Shown here in pieces: positions 50,045 to 58,266 of a DNA stretch of 64,000 bases. The notes beneath the pieces were generated by a model that did no database searches, was not told the origin of the DNA, and saw nothing but the letters and a program-made list of their open reading frames with translations. The first letter of the stretch is position 1, and every line of letters begins with the position of its first letter. This DNA is from Pseudomonas entomophila. Its GTDB lineage: Bacteria; Pseudomonadota; Gammaproteobacteria; Pseudomonadales; Pseudomonadaceae. The stretch covers positions 124,001 through 188,000 of the forward strand of contig NZ_JARGCS010000033.1 in assembly GCF_029193575.1 (NCBI RefSeq). Direction: 5' to 3'. The position numbers were made by a program, and so were the translations under genes.

Positions 50045-51822
50045 GCCGGCACACCGCGCTGGGCCAGGTGCCAGTGGCGGGTCTGGGTATGGTCGTGCCA
50101 GAGCGTGCGGTAGAGCGCGCAGTCCTGTAGCAACTGGGCATGGCGCCCGCTGCCGACCACCTTGCCGCTGGCGAGCACGACGATGCGGTCGGCGTCCATC
50201 ACGGTGTGCAGGCGGTGGGCGATCATCAGCACCGTGCGGCCCTGGCACAGGGTCGACAGCGCTTGCTGGATCAATGCCTCGCTCTCGCTGTCGGCGTAGG
50301 CGGTGGCTTCGTCGAGCAACAGCACGGGGGCATCCTTGAGCAAAGCGCGGGCGATCGACAGGCGCTGGCGCTCGCCACCGGACAACTGCGCGCCGTGCTC
50401 GCCGATGCGGGTGTCGTAGCCTTGCGGCAGGCGCTGGATGAAGTCGTGGGCGCAGGCGGCTCGGGCGGCGGCTTCGACGGCTTCACGCGTGGCGCCGGGA
50501 TGGGCCATGAGCAGGTTGTCGAGCACGCTGGCGTCGAACAGGTGCACCTGCTGGAAGACCATGCCGACCCGCGCCAGCAGGGCATCCAGCGGCCAGTCGC
50601 GCAGGGCCACGCCGCCAAGGGTGAGCGTGCCGCTGTCGGCGTCGAACAGGCGGCAGGCCAATTGCACCACGGTGCTCTTGCCTGAGCCGCTGGGGCCGAC
50701 CAGCGCGGTCAGTTGCCCGGCCTTGGCGCAGAAGCTCACGCCGTCCAGGGCCTGGCGTGAGCCGTAGGCATGACGCACCTCGTGCAGACACAGGTCCAGC
50801 GCGGCATTGGGGACTGGCGCGTGGGGGTTGTCTGCCAGGGCCGGGGTCGTCAGCACGCGGTTGATGCGGGCCAGCGCGGCATTGCGCTGGACCTGCTCGC
50901 CGAGCATGAAGGTCAGGCGCAGCAAGGGGTGCAGCACGGCCGGGGCCAGTAGCAGGAACAGCATCAAGGTGGCGAGTGGCACCTGCCCTTCGAGCCACAA
51001 CCAGGCCCCCAGGGGCGCGACGACCACCAGGTTCGCGCCCAGCAGGCCGGCGAACACCACCCAGTACAGCGAGCTTTGCCGGGCGAAACCGGCGACCCAG
51101 CCAGCCGCGTCGTTGATATCGTGGCGCAGGGTGCCGAAGCGTTGGCTGGTCAAGTTGAAGCTCTTCACCATCGGCATGCAGCGCAGGTATTCGGCGAAGC
51201 TGTTGGCGATGCGCTGTTGCAGCGCGTGCCATTGCGCCATGCGGGCGCTGGAGCCCTTGATCATCAGCACCTGGGCCAGCACCGCGAGCGGCAGCGGCAC
51301 GATGGCGGCCAAGGCCAGGCGCCAGTCCATGGCCACTAGCACGCTCAGCGCCAGGGGCGGGGTGACCGCCGCGCTGATGGCATCCGGCAGCAGGTGCGCA
51401 TAGAAGCCTTCCAGGGCGTGCACATCATCGTTGAGGGTTCGGCGCAAGGTGCTGCTGTCCTGCTGGCTGACAAACCCCATCGGCACACTGCCCAGGTGCC
51501 GCGCAAGGCTCAGCCGCAAGCGGCGCAGCAAGGTGAAGGCAGCCAGGTGCGCGCTGACGTGGCTGGCCCCCAGGGCGACGGCGCGCAGCAGCACCGCAGC
51601 CAGGGCGAGCGAGACCCAGAACAGCACATTCGAATCGCCTGGCAAGGCCAGCAGGTGCTCGGCAACCTTGTAGACGCACCACAGTGGCACCAGCGCCAAC
51701 AGCGACGAAGCCACGGCACAGGCAATGGCGACAGTGAACAGCCCAGGGGCCAGGCCAAGCAGTCTCCAGGGCGTCAGCGGGCGGGTGGCCTTGGCTGCGA
51801 CTGCTTCAGGTCGTTCGTTCAT
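50041..51822 (-). CDS. ybtP: ABC half-transporter, YbtP-like (first gene of the siderophore operon)
   Basis: A 593-residue ABC half-transporter: membrane domain with six helices (about 25-320), then the ATPase domain with GPSGSGKST, LSGGERQRLSIARALLKD and VLLLDEATAYADSES. It pairs with the YbtQ-like protein encoded just downstream to form a heterodimer for ferric-siderophore uptake. It is the first of ten leftward genes. The promoter must lie in the 243-bp divergent region 51823-52065, which also holds a Fur-box-like sequence. The protein has no periplasmic binding-protein partner in the locus, as in Yersinia. Confidence 0.9.
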   Translation of the reverse strand: MNERPEAVAAKATRPLTPWRLLGLAPGLFTVAIACAVASSLLALVPLWCVYKVAEHLLALPGDSNVLFWVSLALAAVLLRAVALGASHVSAHLAAFTLLRRLRLSLARHLGSVPMGFVSQQDSSTLRRTLNDDVHALEGFYAHLLPDAISAAVTPPLALSVLVAMDWRLALAAIVPLPLAVLAQVLMIKGSSARMAQWHALQQRIANSFAEYLRCMPMVKSFNLTSQRFGTLRHDINDAAGWVAGFARQSSLYWVVFAGLLGANLVVVAPLGAWLWLEGQVPLATLMLFLLLAPAVLHPLLRLTFMLGEQVQRNAALARINRVLTTPALADNPHAPVPNAALDLCLHEVRHAYGSRQALDGVSFCAKAGQLTALVGPSGSGKSTVVQLACRLFDADSGTLTLGGVALRDWPLDALLARVGMVFQQVHLFDASVLDNLLMAHPGATREAVEAAARAACAHDFIQRLPQGYDTRIGEHGAQLSGGERQRLSIARALLKDAPVLLLDEATAYADSESEALIQQALSTLCQGRTVLMIAHRLHTVMDADRIVVLASGKVVGSGRHAQLLQDCALYRTLWHDHTQTRHWHLAQRGVPA

Positions 51823-51943
51823 CCACCGCTCCTGCGTCTGACATGGCCTGCCTGGTCGGCTCGGCTTCGCTTTCGGGGCCGAGCATAAGGGGGCGGCCGC
51901 GCGCGGAGGATCACAAAAGGTTTACGGCGAGCATGATCGGGTT

Positions 51944-51962
51944 AATAATTACCATTCTCATT
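51944..51962. promoter_or_regulatory. Fur-box-like site in the ybtP/methyltransferase divergent region
   Basis: AATAATTACCATTCTCATT resembles Pseudomonas Fur boxes (GATAATGATAATCATTATC consensus, about 11 of 19 by eye, with the common ATTCTCATT end). It lies 122 bp before ybtP and 104 bp before the methyltransferase gene, so it could control both directions. The flank is locally AT-rich. Confidence 0.6.
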
Positions 51963-52065
51963 GATGCCGAAGGTGATACGCGCGATAGAGTCGGTGCAAT
52001 GGCTGGTAAAGCCCCGACCCTCGCCCTGGCCTGTAGGCAAAAGGGCCACGAATGGAGAGAGATGG

Positions 52066-52908
52066 ATGAATTCTGCCGTGCAACCCCAGCGCCTGGCGCC
52101 GAACCTCAGCGGCGTGCCCGAGACCATGCTGATGACGGTGTGGAACCGCGCCGCCTTCGTCCAAGGCGCCGATGCCTTGCTAGACGACCCGCTGTTGCTG
52201 GAGCTGGTGCGGCGTATCGACTACGACTTCCAGGGCCGTTTCGGTAAACCCTCGCCAACCCATGCGATCCGCTCACGCTATGCCGACGAGCGCCTGCGCA
52301 ACTTCCTCGTCGAGCACCCCGGCGCCTCCGTGGTGGCCTTGGGCGAGGGCTTGGAAACCCAGCTTTGGCGCGTCGACGATGGCTTGGTGAACTGGTACTC
52401 GGTGGATTTGCCCGAGGCCATCGATACCCGCCGTGACTTGCTGCCGGCGCATCCGCGCAATGCCCTGCTGGCCTGTTCGGCGCTGGACCCAACCTGGGTC
52501 GAAGAAGTCGCGGCGCGGCGCAAGGGGCCGGTGTTCGTGACCGCTGCGGGGCTGTTCATGTACTTCCAGCGCGAGGAGGTGCTGACACTGTTGCGCACCT
52601 TGGTGCGACGCCTTGGCGAGGGTGAACTGTTCTTCGACTGCATCCCGCCGTGGTATTCGCGCAAGACCCTCAAGGGCCTGGCCATGACCGCCCGGTACCA
52701 GACCCCACCCATGCCGTTCGGCATCGCCCTGGGCGAACTGGACAGCTTCGTCGCCCAGGTGCCGGGCCTTGAACTCGTGCAAGCCTTGACCTACGCCGAG
52801 CCGTGGCCGCGCTACATGCGCGCGCTGGCCTGGCTGTCGCGGATCAGGCCGTTGCGCCAGCGTGTGGCGCCGGGCCTGGTCCACTGTCGTTTCCACGCCC
52901 CTGACTGA
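52066..52908 (+). CDS. LCMT/TcmP-type SAM-dependent methyltransferase
   Basis: A 280-residue protein of the leucine-carboxyl-methyltransferase-like family (LCMT/PPM1, with TcmP-type polyketide O-methyltransferases). Seen: IDYDFQGRFGKPSPTHAIRSRYADERLRNFL, then VVALGEGLETQLWRVDD, which is the SAM-binding strand and loop, and WYSVDLPEAIDTRRDLLP, whose Asp reads the ribose. GPVFVTAAGLFMYF follows. The ATG at 52066 has ggagag upstream. It is divergent from ybtP, behind a Fur-like site, and 11 bp before the YbtA-like regulator, so it is probably iron-regulated with it. Yersinia has no equivalent in its ybt locus to my knowledge. It may methylate the siderophore or an intermediate; that is inference. 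Confidence 0.82.
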   Translation: MNSAVQPQRLAPNLSGVPETMLMTVWNRAAFVQGADALLDDPLLLELVRRIDYDFQGRFGKPSPTHAIRSRYADERLRNFLVEHPGASVVALGEGLETQLWRVDDGLVNWYSVDLPEAIDTRRDLLPAHPRNALLACSALDPTWVEEVAARRKGPVFVTAAGLFMYFQREEVLTLLRTLVRRLGEGELFFDCIPPWYSRKTLKGLAMTARYQTPPMPFGIALGELDSFVAQVPGLELVQALTYAEPWPRYMRALAWLSRIRPLRQRVAPGLVHCRFHAPD

Positions 52909-52919
52909 CGAGACCCCTC

Positions 52920-53873
52920 ATGGCGATCGATAGCAGCCTGCGCCCCAGCGCCCCGACCCTGGAGCAACACAACACCCACATGCCGGCCATCGACTGGACC
53001 GACCTGCACGACGGCGTGCGCATCGGCCTGGTCGACGGGTTTCCGGGGCAGGATGTCTGCCGCCAGGTGAACGTCGACCGGCACTTGTCGCTGGCGATGA
53101 TGATCAAGGGCAGCGGGCACTTTCTCATGGATGGGATGCCCCAGGTGTGCTCCTACGATTCGGGCTTCTGCTATCTGACCTGCGCGGCCGAACCCTTCAC
53201 GTGCATGGACTTCTTCCCGGCCTATCACGACCTGAAGCTGGTGATCGTGCACTTCAGCCTCGAATGGCTGGCGGTGTTCACACCCTTGATGGAGGGGGTT
53301 GGGCAGGGCGAGTGCTGGTTCGTCCACCCACAGCGCCGGGCGGGAGTCCGGCGCCTGCCGATGAGCGGGCAGCAACTGGCGGTCGCCGAGCAATTGATGA
53401 GCGATGGCATTCCAGGCAACGCCATGCAGGCATTGAAAGTGCACACCCAGGCCATGGAGTTGCTGTGGGGCATCGCCCAACGCTTGTCGAGTGAAGACGA
53501 CGCCGTGGCATTGGCGCCCGTCGAGGAGGGCAGCGGCTCGCCACGCATCAACCGCCGGGAGCGCCGCCGCCTGCTGGCCGCGCGGGCGTATATCCAGGAG
53601 CACTGCCTGGAGCCGCTGCAGGTCGCCGACATCAGCCAGAAAATCGGCATGGGGCATGGGGCGTTGAAGCGCCAGTTTCATGAGTTGTTCGGCACCAGCG
53701 TCTACAGCTACGTGCTCGATTGCCGGCTGGAGCATGCCGTGCGCTTGCTGCGCGAAAGCGACCTGCCGGTGAAGGACGTCGCCTGGCGCTGCGGCTTTGC
53801 CCACAGCAGCCACCTGTCACGGCTGTTTCGTCAGCGGCACGGCATGTCGCCGAAGATGTTTCGTGAGACGTGA
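52920..53873 (+). CDS. ybtA: AraC-family regulator, YbtA/PchR-like
   Basis: A 317-residue AraC-family protein. The N-terminal 200 residues contain LVDGFPGQDVCRQVNVDRHLSLAMMIKGSGHFLMDGMPQV, a cupin-like sensor region as in PchR and YbtA. The C-terminus (about 215-315) has two helix-turn-helix units: LQVADISQKIGMGHGALKRQFHELFGTSV and LPVKDVAWRCGFAHSSHLSRLFRQRHGMSP. YbtA and PchR bind the ferric siderophore and activate receptor and biosynthetic genes. It follows the methyltransferase gene by 11 bp and converges on fyuA. Confidence 0.88.
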   Translation: MAIDSSLRPSAPTLEQHNTHMPAIDWTDLHDGVRIGLVDGFPGQDVCRQVNVDRHLSLAMMIKGSGHFLMDGMPQVCSYDSGFCYLTCAAEPFTCMDFFPAYHDLKLVIVHFSLEWLAVFTPLMEGVGQGECWFVHPQRRAGVRRLPMSGQQLAVAEQLMSDGIPGNAMQALKVHTQAMELLWGIAQRLSSEDDAVALAPVEEGSGSPRINRRERRRLLAARAYIQEHCLEPLQVADISQKIGMGHGALKRQFHELFGTSVYSYVLDCRLEHAVRLLRESDLPVKDVAWRCGFAHSSHLSRLFRQRHGMSPKMFRET

Positions 53874-53897
53874 GCAGGGCCTGCGCGATGAAGCGAT

Positions 53898-53918
53898 TGG
53901 GGCCGCGGCGCGGCCCCA
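53898..53918. terminator. bidirectional hairpin between ybtA and fyuA
   Basis: TGGGGCCGCG (53898-53907) and CGCGGCCCCA (53909-53918) are exact 10-bp arms around one base. The hairpin lies in the 53-bp gap between the convergent regulator and receptor genes, and T/A-rich ends are short. Confidence 0.65.
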
Positions 53919-53926
53919 TTCAACCC

Positions 53927-55930
53927 TTAGAAAGTGAAGCGTGTGCTCAAGCCCAGCTCACGGCCGCTCCCGGGCTGGCTGAATTGCGCGCCCTGCGAGA
54001 CGTAGGAGTAGGTGCGGTAGTCCTTGTCGCCAAGGTTGTTGCCATACAGCGCCAGCTCGATGTCCGGCGTCGGCAGCCAGGCCAGGCGGGCGTCGATCAG
54101 GCTGTAGCCGCCCTGGGACACTTGGTTGTCGACATCGAAGTAGTGCTTGCCGGTGTAGCTCAGCCCCACGCTTGGGCGTATTTCACCCAGCAGGCCGTCG
54201 AAGAAGAAGCTGTGCTCGGCCCCTACGCGCAAGGTGCGTTGCGGGGTGTAGGTCAGGTGGTTGCCCTGGCGCTCGGAGTCGAGCATGCGGTTGCGGTTGA
54301 CGGTGCCGGCCAGGTGCACCTGCGTAGCGTCCCCGATTCGCCAGTCCAGCGACGCTTCGGCGCCCTCGCTGCGTGCCTTGCCGATGTTGTCCAGCGACTG
54401 GGTGCCGGTGCCGGCCGCGCCGATGAACTGCTGCACGTCGTCGATATCGATGCGGTACAGCGCGGCGTTGAGCCAGAGGCGTTTGTCCAGCAGGCTCGAT
54501 TTCACACCCACTTCGGTGCTGAGCGACTTCTCCGGCGCGTAGGCCACGGCACCCGGCACGATTGCGCCGATGCGGTTGTAGCCACCGGCCTTGAAGCCCT
54601 TGGTGACCGAAGCGTACAGGCGGGTATCGTCCGTGGCCTGGAAGCCCAGGGCGATCTTCGGCGTGGTGCTGGTGAAGGTGTCGTGGTCGTCGAAGACGAA
54701 CCCTGGAGTGAATGCCGCGTCTTCCTGCACGTAGCGGGTCTCGGCCTTTTCCTGGCTCTGACGCAGGCCCAGGGTCAGGTCCCAGCGCGGCGCAAGGTGC
54801 CAGGTGAACTCACCGAAGGCCGCTTTCTCGGTGCTCTCGATACGGCTGTCGGCCGCGCCGAACACGCCGGCCAGCGGCGCGCTGGCGACCGGGGCGCGCT
54901 GCGAGTGGCTGCGGCTGCGCTGCCAGTAGAGGCCGGCGATCATGTCCCAGGCGCGGTCCGCGCCCTGGGTCGCCAGGTGCAACTCCTGGCTGACGGTGCG
55001 CTGCGTCTCCGGCCAGAGGAAGCCCAGGTCGCCGAACAGGCGCTCATGACGGTAGTTCTGCAGGGCGGTGATGGAGGTCAGCTTGAGCGAGTCGTTCAGG
55101 CTCCAGTCGACGGTCGCGCTGCTGGTTTCGACGCGGCGCACGTAGACCGACTCCATGAAGGGCACGCTCGCGCGGCGTTTTTCGTAGGTGGCGTCGGCCA
55201 GGTACTGCTCGTTGTAGGAGGTCAGCCGGTCGCGTGCGTAGGCCAGCTTGAGGCTCAGGTCCTGGTTGGGGGTGAAGGTCAGGGCCAGGTTGCCGCCACC
55301 GTTGTCGCTGTCGCCATGGTGCTGGCTGCGGGTCAGTTGGCCATCGGTGTCGTCGTGGTAGGCGCTGGCCTGCAGGTACAGATGGTCTTCGATCAGCGGT
55401 GTCGCGCCAGTGGCTGCGACCTGCTGGTGCAGGTTGCTGAAGCGGCTTTGCAAGGTGGCGGTGGGCTGGTTGTCCGGGCGCTTGGTGATGATGTTCAGCG
55501 CCCCGGCCTGGGCGTTGCGGCCGTACAGCGTGCCTTGCGGGCCCTTGAGCAGTTCGATGTGCTCGATGTTGAGCAATTGCTGGTTGAAGGTGCCCAGGTA
55601 CTGCGGCACCCCATCGACGTAGATGCCGACCGGCGCGTTGTACGGGTCGGAGGACGAGACGCCGCGCAAGCTCAAGCTGGGAAACACGCCCGCGCCGGTA
55701 TTGCGCACCAGCAGTTCGGGGAACACTCGCTCCAGCTCCCCGGTATAGGTGACGTTGGCGCGGTCCAGGTCGGCGGCGCTGGCCACCGACAGGGCCAGGT
55801 CGGTCTGGTCCTGGGCCTGGACGCGCTTGGTCGCGGTGACCTCCATCGAGGGCAGGGTCACGGGCTCGGCGGCCAGGGCGTGACAGGGCAGGGCGAGGGC
55901 GATGGACAGGCTGAGCAAAGAGCGTTGCAT
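53927..55930 (-). CDS. fyuA: TonB-dependent siderophore receptor, FyuA-like
   Basis: A 667-residue outer-membrane receptor. A signal peptide (MQRSLLSLSIALALPCHALA) is followed by the TonB-box region PSMEVTATKRV. The plug domain (about 45-155) shows LSLRGVSSSDPYNAPVGIYVDGVPQ and ELLKGPQGTLYGRNAQAGALNIITKRP, and the C-terminal beta-barrel ends in GRELGLSTRFTF with a terminal Phe. The plug and C-terminal blocks (GPHYFDGDNQLRQG-like GKHYFDVDNQVSQGGY, then DKDYRTYSY) closely follow Yersinia FyuA (673). It takes up ferric yersiniabactin with TonB-ExbBD energy. A Fur-like site lies 104 bp upstream. Confidence 0.93.
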   Translation of the reverse strand: MQRSLLSLSIALALPCHALAAEPVTLPSMEVTATKRVQAQDQTDLALSVASAADLDRANVTYTGELERVFPELLVRNTGAGVFPSLSLRGVSSSDPYNAPVGIYVDGVPQYLGTFNQQLLNIEHIELLKGPQGTLYGRNAQAGALNIITKRPDNQPTATLQSRFSNLHQQVAATGATPLIEDHLYLQASAYHDDTDGQLTRSQHHGDSDNGGGNLALTFTPNQDLSLKLAYARDRLTSYNEQYLADATYEKRRASVPFMESVYVRRVETSSATVDWSLNDSLKLTSITALQNYRHERLFGDLGFLWPETQRTVSQELHLATQGADRAWDMIAGLYWQRSRSHSQRAPVASAPLAGVFGAADSRIESTEKAAFGEFTWHLAPRWDLTLGLRQSQEKAETRYVQEDAAFTPGFVFDDHDTFTSTTPKIALGFQATDDTRLYASVTKGFKAGGYNRIGAIVPGAVAYAPEKSLSTEVGVKSSLLDKRLWLNAALYRIDIDDVQQFIGAAGTGTQSLDNIGKARSEGAEASLDWRIGDATQVHLAGTVNRNRMLDSERQGNHLTYTPQRTLRVGAEHSFFFDGLLGEIRPSVGLSYTGKHYFDVDNQVSQGGYSLIDARLAWLPTPDIELALYGNNLGDKDYRTYSYVSQGAQFSQPGSGRELGLSTRFTF

Positions 55931-56033
55931 GGGGCAAGGGCCTATGTCGGAGGGTATGGGCCCTATCTTCGGGAGATGGCCAATTAAGCGCGCGTGCGAT
56001 CGGCACGGGAAGCGCGCGATCAGTACTTTTGTT

Positions 56034-56052
56034 GATAAGATTTATCATTCGC
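56034..56052. promoter_or_regulatory. Fur-box-like site between fyuA and the second AraC gene
   Basis: GATAAGATTTATCATTCGC, continued by ATTC, fits the Fur pattern of repeated NATAAT-type hexamers (about 11 of 19 by eye). It lies in the 149-bp divergent region, 104 bp before fyuA and 28 bp before the AraC gene. Confidence 0.65.
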
Positions 56053-56079
56053 ATTCGATTCATGACAGAGACGGTTGCC

Positions 56080-57015
56080 ATGGCGCTCAATCACTACCAC
56101 TCGCAGCTGGACCTGCCCACGGTGCTGACCGAAGGGCAGGGTGATGAACTGGACATCCGCCTGATCGACTGGCAGGTCGATCAGGACAGCCACCTCGACG
56201 CCTCGTGCGAAGCGTCGCTGACCGTGTCCTACCACCACTCATGCGCCGGCTGGCGCCGCTTTGCCGATACCCCGGCGCTGAGCTGGCGTGAAGACCATTG
56301 CAGCCTGTTCCATTCGACGCGGGCGGTCGAAGGGGTCGGGTTCGTGCCGGCAGGCACCTGCTGGCGTGGCGTGAACATCAGTTTCGCCGCCGAGCGCTTG
56401 GGCATGCTGGAATTGGCTACCCAGTTGTTCGACCTGTCGGGAGGATGGGAAAAGAGCGCCTCCTCAGACCAGGCGGCACGTGTGGCGCAATTTCCCGCGC
56501 CGCAGGTGGTACGGCGGATCGGCCAGGAAATGCTGGGATGTCGCTTGCAGGGCGTGGCCCGCGACCTCTTGCTGCGCGGCAAGGCCTATGAACTGCTGGG
56601 CCAGCTCACTGCGCATATCCAGAAGCTTGCGCTGTACAGCGGCGCCTCGCTGGGCGGCCGCGACCTGGTGCGCCTGGAGCGGGCGCGCCAACTGCTCGAA
56701 ACGCGCCCGGAGCACGATTGGACCATCGAATCACTGGCCCAGTGCGTGGAACTCAACACGCGCAAGCTCAAGGAAGGTTTCCGCCAGTTGCATGACAGCG
56801 GCGTGTACGGCTACTTGCAGCGTGTGCGCATCGAGCGCGCCGCGGGCCTGCTGGGCGGGCGCTGCTCGGTCAACGAGGTGGCAGCCGCGGTCGGCTATGC
56901 CAGTGCCAGCCACTTCGCCAAGGTGTTTCGGCGTTACCACGGGGTCAACCCGCAGCAGTACCACGCGCAGCTCACGGAGCAGAGCGAGGCGGCGCCGAGG
57001 GCGCTCAGCGGATGA
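56080..57015 (+). CDS. second AraC-family regulator (PchR-like)
   Basis: A 311-residue AraC-family regulator. The C-terminal domain (about 205-300) has WTIESLAQCVELNTRKLKEGFRQLHDSGVYGYLQ and CSVNEVAAAVGYASASHFAKVFRRYHGVNPQQY, two intact helix-turn-helix units. The N-terminal region resembles the siderophore-sensing part of PchR only loosely (FVPAGTCWRGVNISFAAERLGML). It is divergent from fyuA with a Fur-like site between. In-frame ATGs at 56062 and 56080 are both possible; I choose 56080 for its agagac upstream. It is distinct from the YbtA-like gene at 52920, so the locus has two candidate activators. Its last bases overlap the converging GNAT gene. Confidence 0.85.
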   Translation: MALNHYHSQLDLPTVLTEGQGDELDIRLIDWQVDQDSHLDASCEASLTVSYHHSCAGWRRFADTPALSWREDHCSLFHSTRAVEGVGFVPAGTCWRGVNISFAAERLGMLELATQLFDLSGGWEKSASSDQAARVAQFPAPQVVRRIGQEMLGCRLQGVARDLLLRGKAYELLGQLTAHIQKLALYSGASLGGRDLVRLERARQLLETRPEHDWTIESLAQCVELNTRKLKEGFRQLHDSGVYGYLQRVRIERAAGLLGGRCSVNEVAAAVGYASASHFAKVFRRYHGVNPQQYHAQLTEQSEAAPRALSG

Positions 57016-57505
57016 GCAGGCGCATGGCGCAGCGGTCGTTCAAGCCTTGCGCCTGCTCCTGACGCAGCAGTTCCGATAGCCGTGTATCCCTTTCGCTGAC
57101 GTTCTCGAACCCGTAGCGTTCGTAAAAGGGCGCATTCCACGGCACCTGCGCGAAGGTGGTGAGGGTCAGTTGGCGAAGGCCGCGCTGGCGTGCGCAACGC
57201 AGCGCTTCGTCCAGCAGCGCGCGGCCGATGCCCTGGCCCTGGGCGCCCTGGCGCACCGACAGTTCGTGGATGTGCAGCGCGCTGCCGGCCGGCGCGGCGC
57301 AGAGAAACCCCAGGGGCCGCTCGTCATCGTCGACGGCGACCCAACTGCCAGCGTGATCGAGAAATGCCAGGTGCGCGGTTTCGTCGAGCACCTCGCCGTC
57401 GGCCAGCCAGGCCAGTTCCGGGCGCTGCAGGAACGCCTGGGCGGCGGAGCGCTCCACGGCGGGTAGCAAGGGGATGTCGATGGACAGGGTAGGGCGGATG
57501 CGCAT
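57005..57505 (-). CDS. GNAT-family N-acetyltransferase
   Basis: A 166-residue protein with the GNAT fold: HIHELSVRQGAQGQGIGRALLDEALRCARQRGLRQLTLTTF includes the acetyl-CoA pyrophosphate loop (Q-G-Q-G-I-G-R), followed by NAPFYERYGFENV, the usual end of motif B. The substrate is not identifiable. Its 3' end overlaps the AraC gene by 11 bp on the other strand. The start at 57505 has gagaag upstream; longer frames extend across the intergenic region but have no coding character. Confidence 0.88.
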   Translation of the reverse strand: MRIRPTLSIDIPLLPAVERSAAQAFLQRPELAWLADGEVLDETAHLAFLDHAGSWVAVDDDERPLGFLCAAPAGSALHIHELSVRQGAQGQGIGRALLDEALRCARQRGLRQLTLTTFAQVPWNAPFYERYGFENVSERDTRLSELLRQEQAQGLNDRCAMRLLIR

Positions 57506-57538
57506 TCGGGATCTTCTCGTTACGGGCCTGCTGCAAAG

Positions 57539-57599
57539 GCCATCGCGTACAGCGATCGGAAACGATGCAGCCCTGTGAGCGGGCTTGCGCCGCGATGGC
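57539..57599. repeat. REP-like inverted repeat upstream of the zinc operon
   Basis: Exact 9-bp arms GCCATCGCG (57539-57547) and CGCGATGGC (57591-57599), with the shared GCGGGCTTGC core near 57580. It lies between the GNAT gene and the Zur-like box. Confidence 0.5.
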
Positions 57600-57651
57600 G
57601 TCAGCAAAACCACACCATAACAGCCAGGGTCACGCAACGGGGCTTGCAAGT

Positions 57652-57673
57652 AAATTGTTATAACGTAACATTT
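57652..57673. promoter_or_regulatory. Zur box upstream of the gamma-carbonic anhydrase operon
   Basis: The sequence centred on TGTTATAACGTAACA (57656-57670), with flanking AAAT and TTT, agrees with the gamma-proteobacterial Zur pattern (AATGTTATA-N2-ATAACATT). TGTTA and TAACA are exact arms. It is 34 bp before the GTG start, in the promoter zone. The genes behind it are known Zur targets in P. aeruginosa. Confidence 0.78.
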
Positions 57674-57703
57674 AAAGGACAGCCCCCGCCCAGGAACCAC
57701 CCC

Positions 57704-58264
57704 GTGATCCGCAGAAACCCCTCCGGCCATCTCCCCGAAATCGCCGAGTCGGCCTACATCGACAAGACCGCGATCATTTGCGGCAAGGTCGTTATCAAGG
57801 ACAACGTCTTCGTCGGCCCTTATGCCGTCATCCGTGCCGATGAGGTGGACGCCAGCGGCGACATGCAGCCGATCGTCATCGGCGCCAACTCCAATATCCA
57901 GGATGGCGTGGTGATCCACTCCAAGTCCGGCGCCGCAGTGACCATCGGCGAATACACCTCCATCGCCCACCGCTCCATCGTGCATGGCCCCTGCGCCGTG
58001 GGCGACCGAGTGTTCATCGGCTTCAACAGCGTGCTGTTCAACTGCCGCGTCGGTGATGGCAGCGTGGTGCGGCACAACTCCGTGGTCGATGGCCGCGACC
58101 TGCCCGAGCGCTTCTACGTGCCGCCCACCGAGCACATCGGCCCGCACACCGACCTGGGGCGGTACCCTCCGGTCAGTGTCTCGGCGTCAGAGTTCTCTGA
58201 AGACGTGGCGCGCACCAACATCGACCTGGTCCAGGGTTACAAAGCCTTGCAGAACGAGTTCTGA
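57704..58264 (+). CDS. gamma-carbonic anhydrase family protein (zinc-starvation operon)
   Basis: A 186-residue left-handed beta-helix protein with hexapeptide repeats from about residue 20 to 130 (KTAIICGKVVIKDNVFVGPYAVIRADE ... IGANSNIQDGVVIHSKSG ... IGEYTSIAHRSIVHGPCAVGDRVFIGFNSVLFNC). His in VVIHS, IAHRS and VHGPC are placed like the metal ligands of gamma-class carbonic anhydrases. It starts with GTG at 57704 after aggaa. It heads a three-gene operon with a dihydroorotase-like gene (2 bp on) and dksA2. In P. aeruginosa the corresponding genes (PA5540, PA5541, PA5536 region) are induced by zinc loss through Zur. A form that works with another metal is the expected role. Confidence 0.88.
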   Translation: MIRRNPSGHLPEIAESAYIDKTAIICGKVVIKDNVFVGPYAVIRADEVDASGDMQPIVIGANSNIQDGVVIHSKSGAAVTIGEYTSIAHRSIVHGPCAVGDRVFIGFNSVLFNCRVGDGSVVRHNSVVDGRDLPERFYVPPTEHIGPHTDLGRYPPVSVSASEFSEDVARTNIDLVQGYKALQNEF

Positions 58265-58266
58265 GC

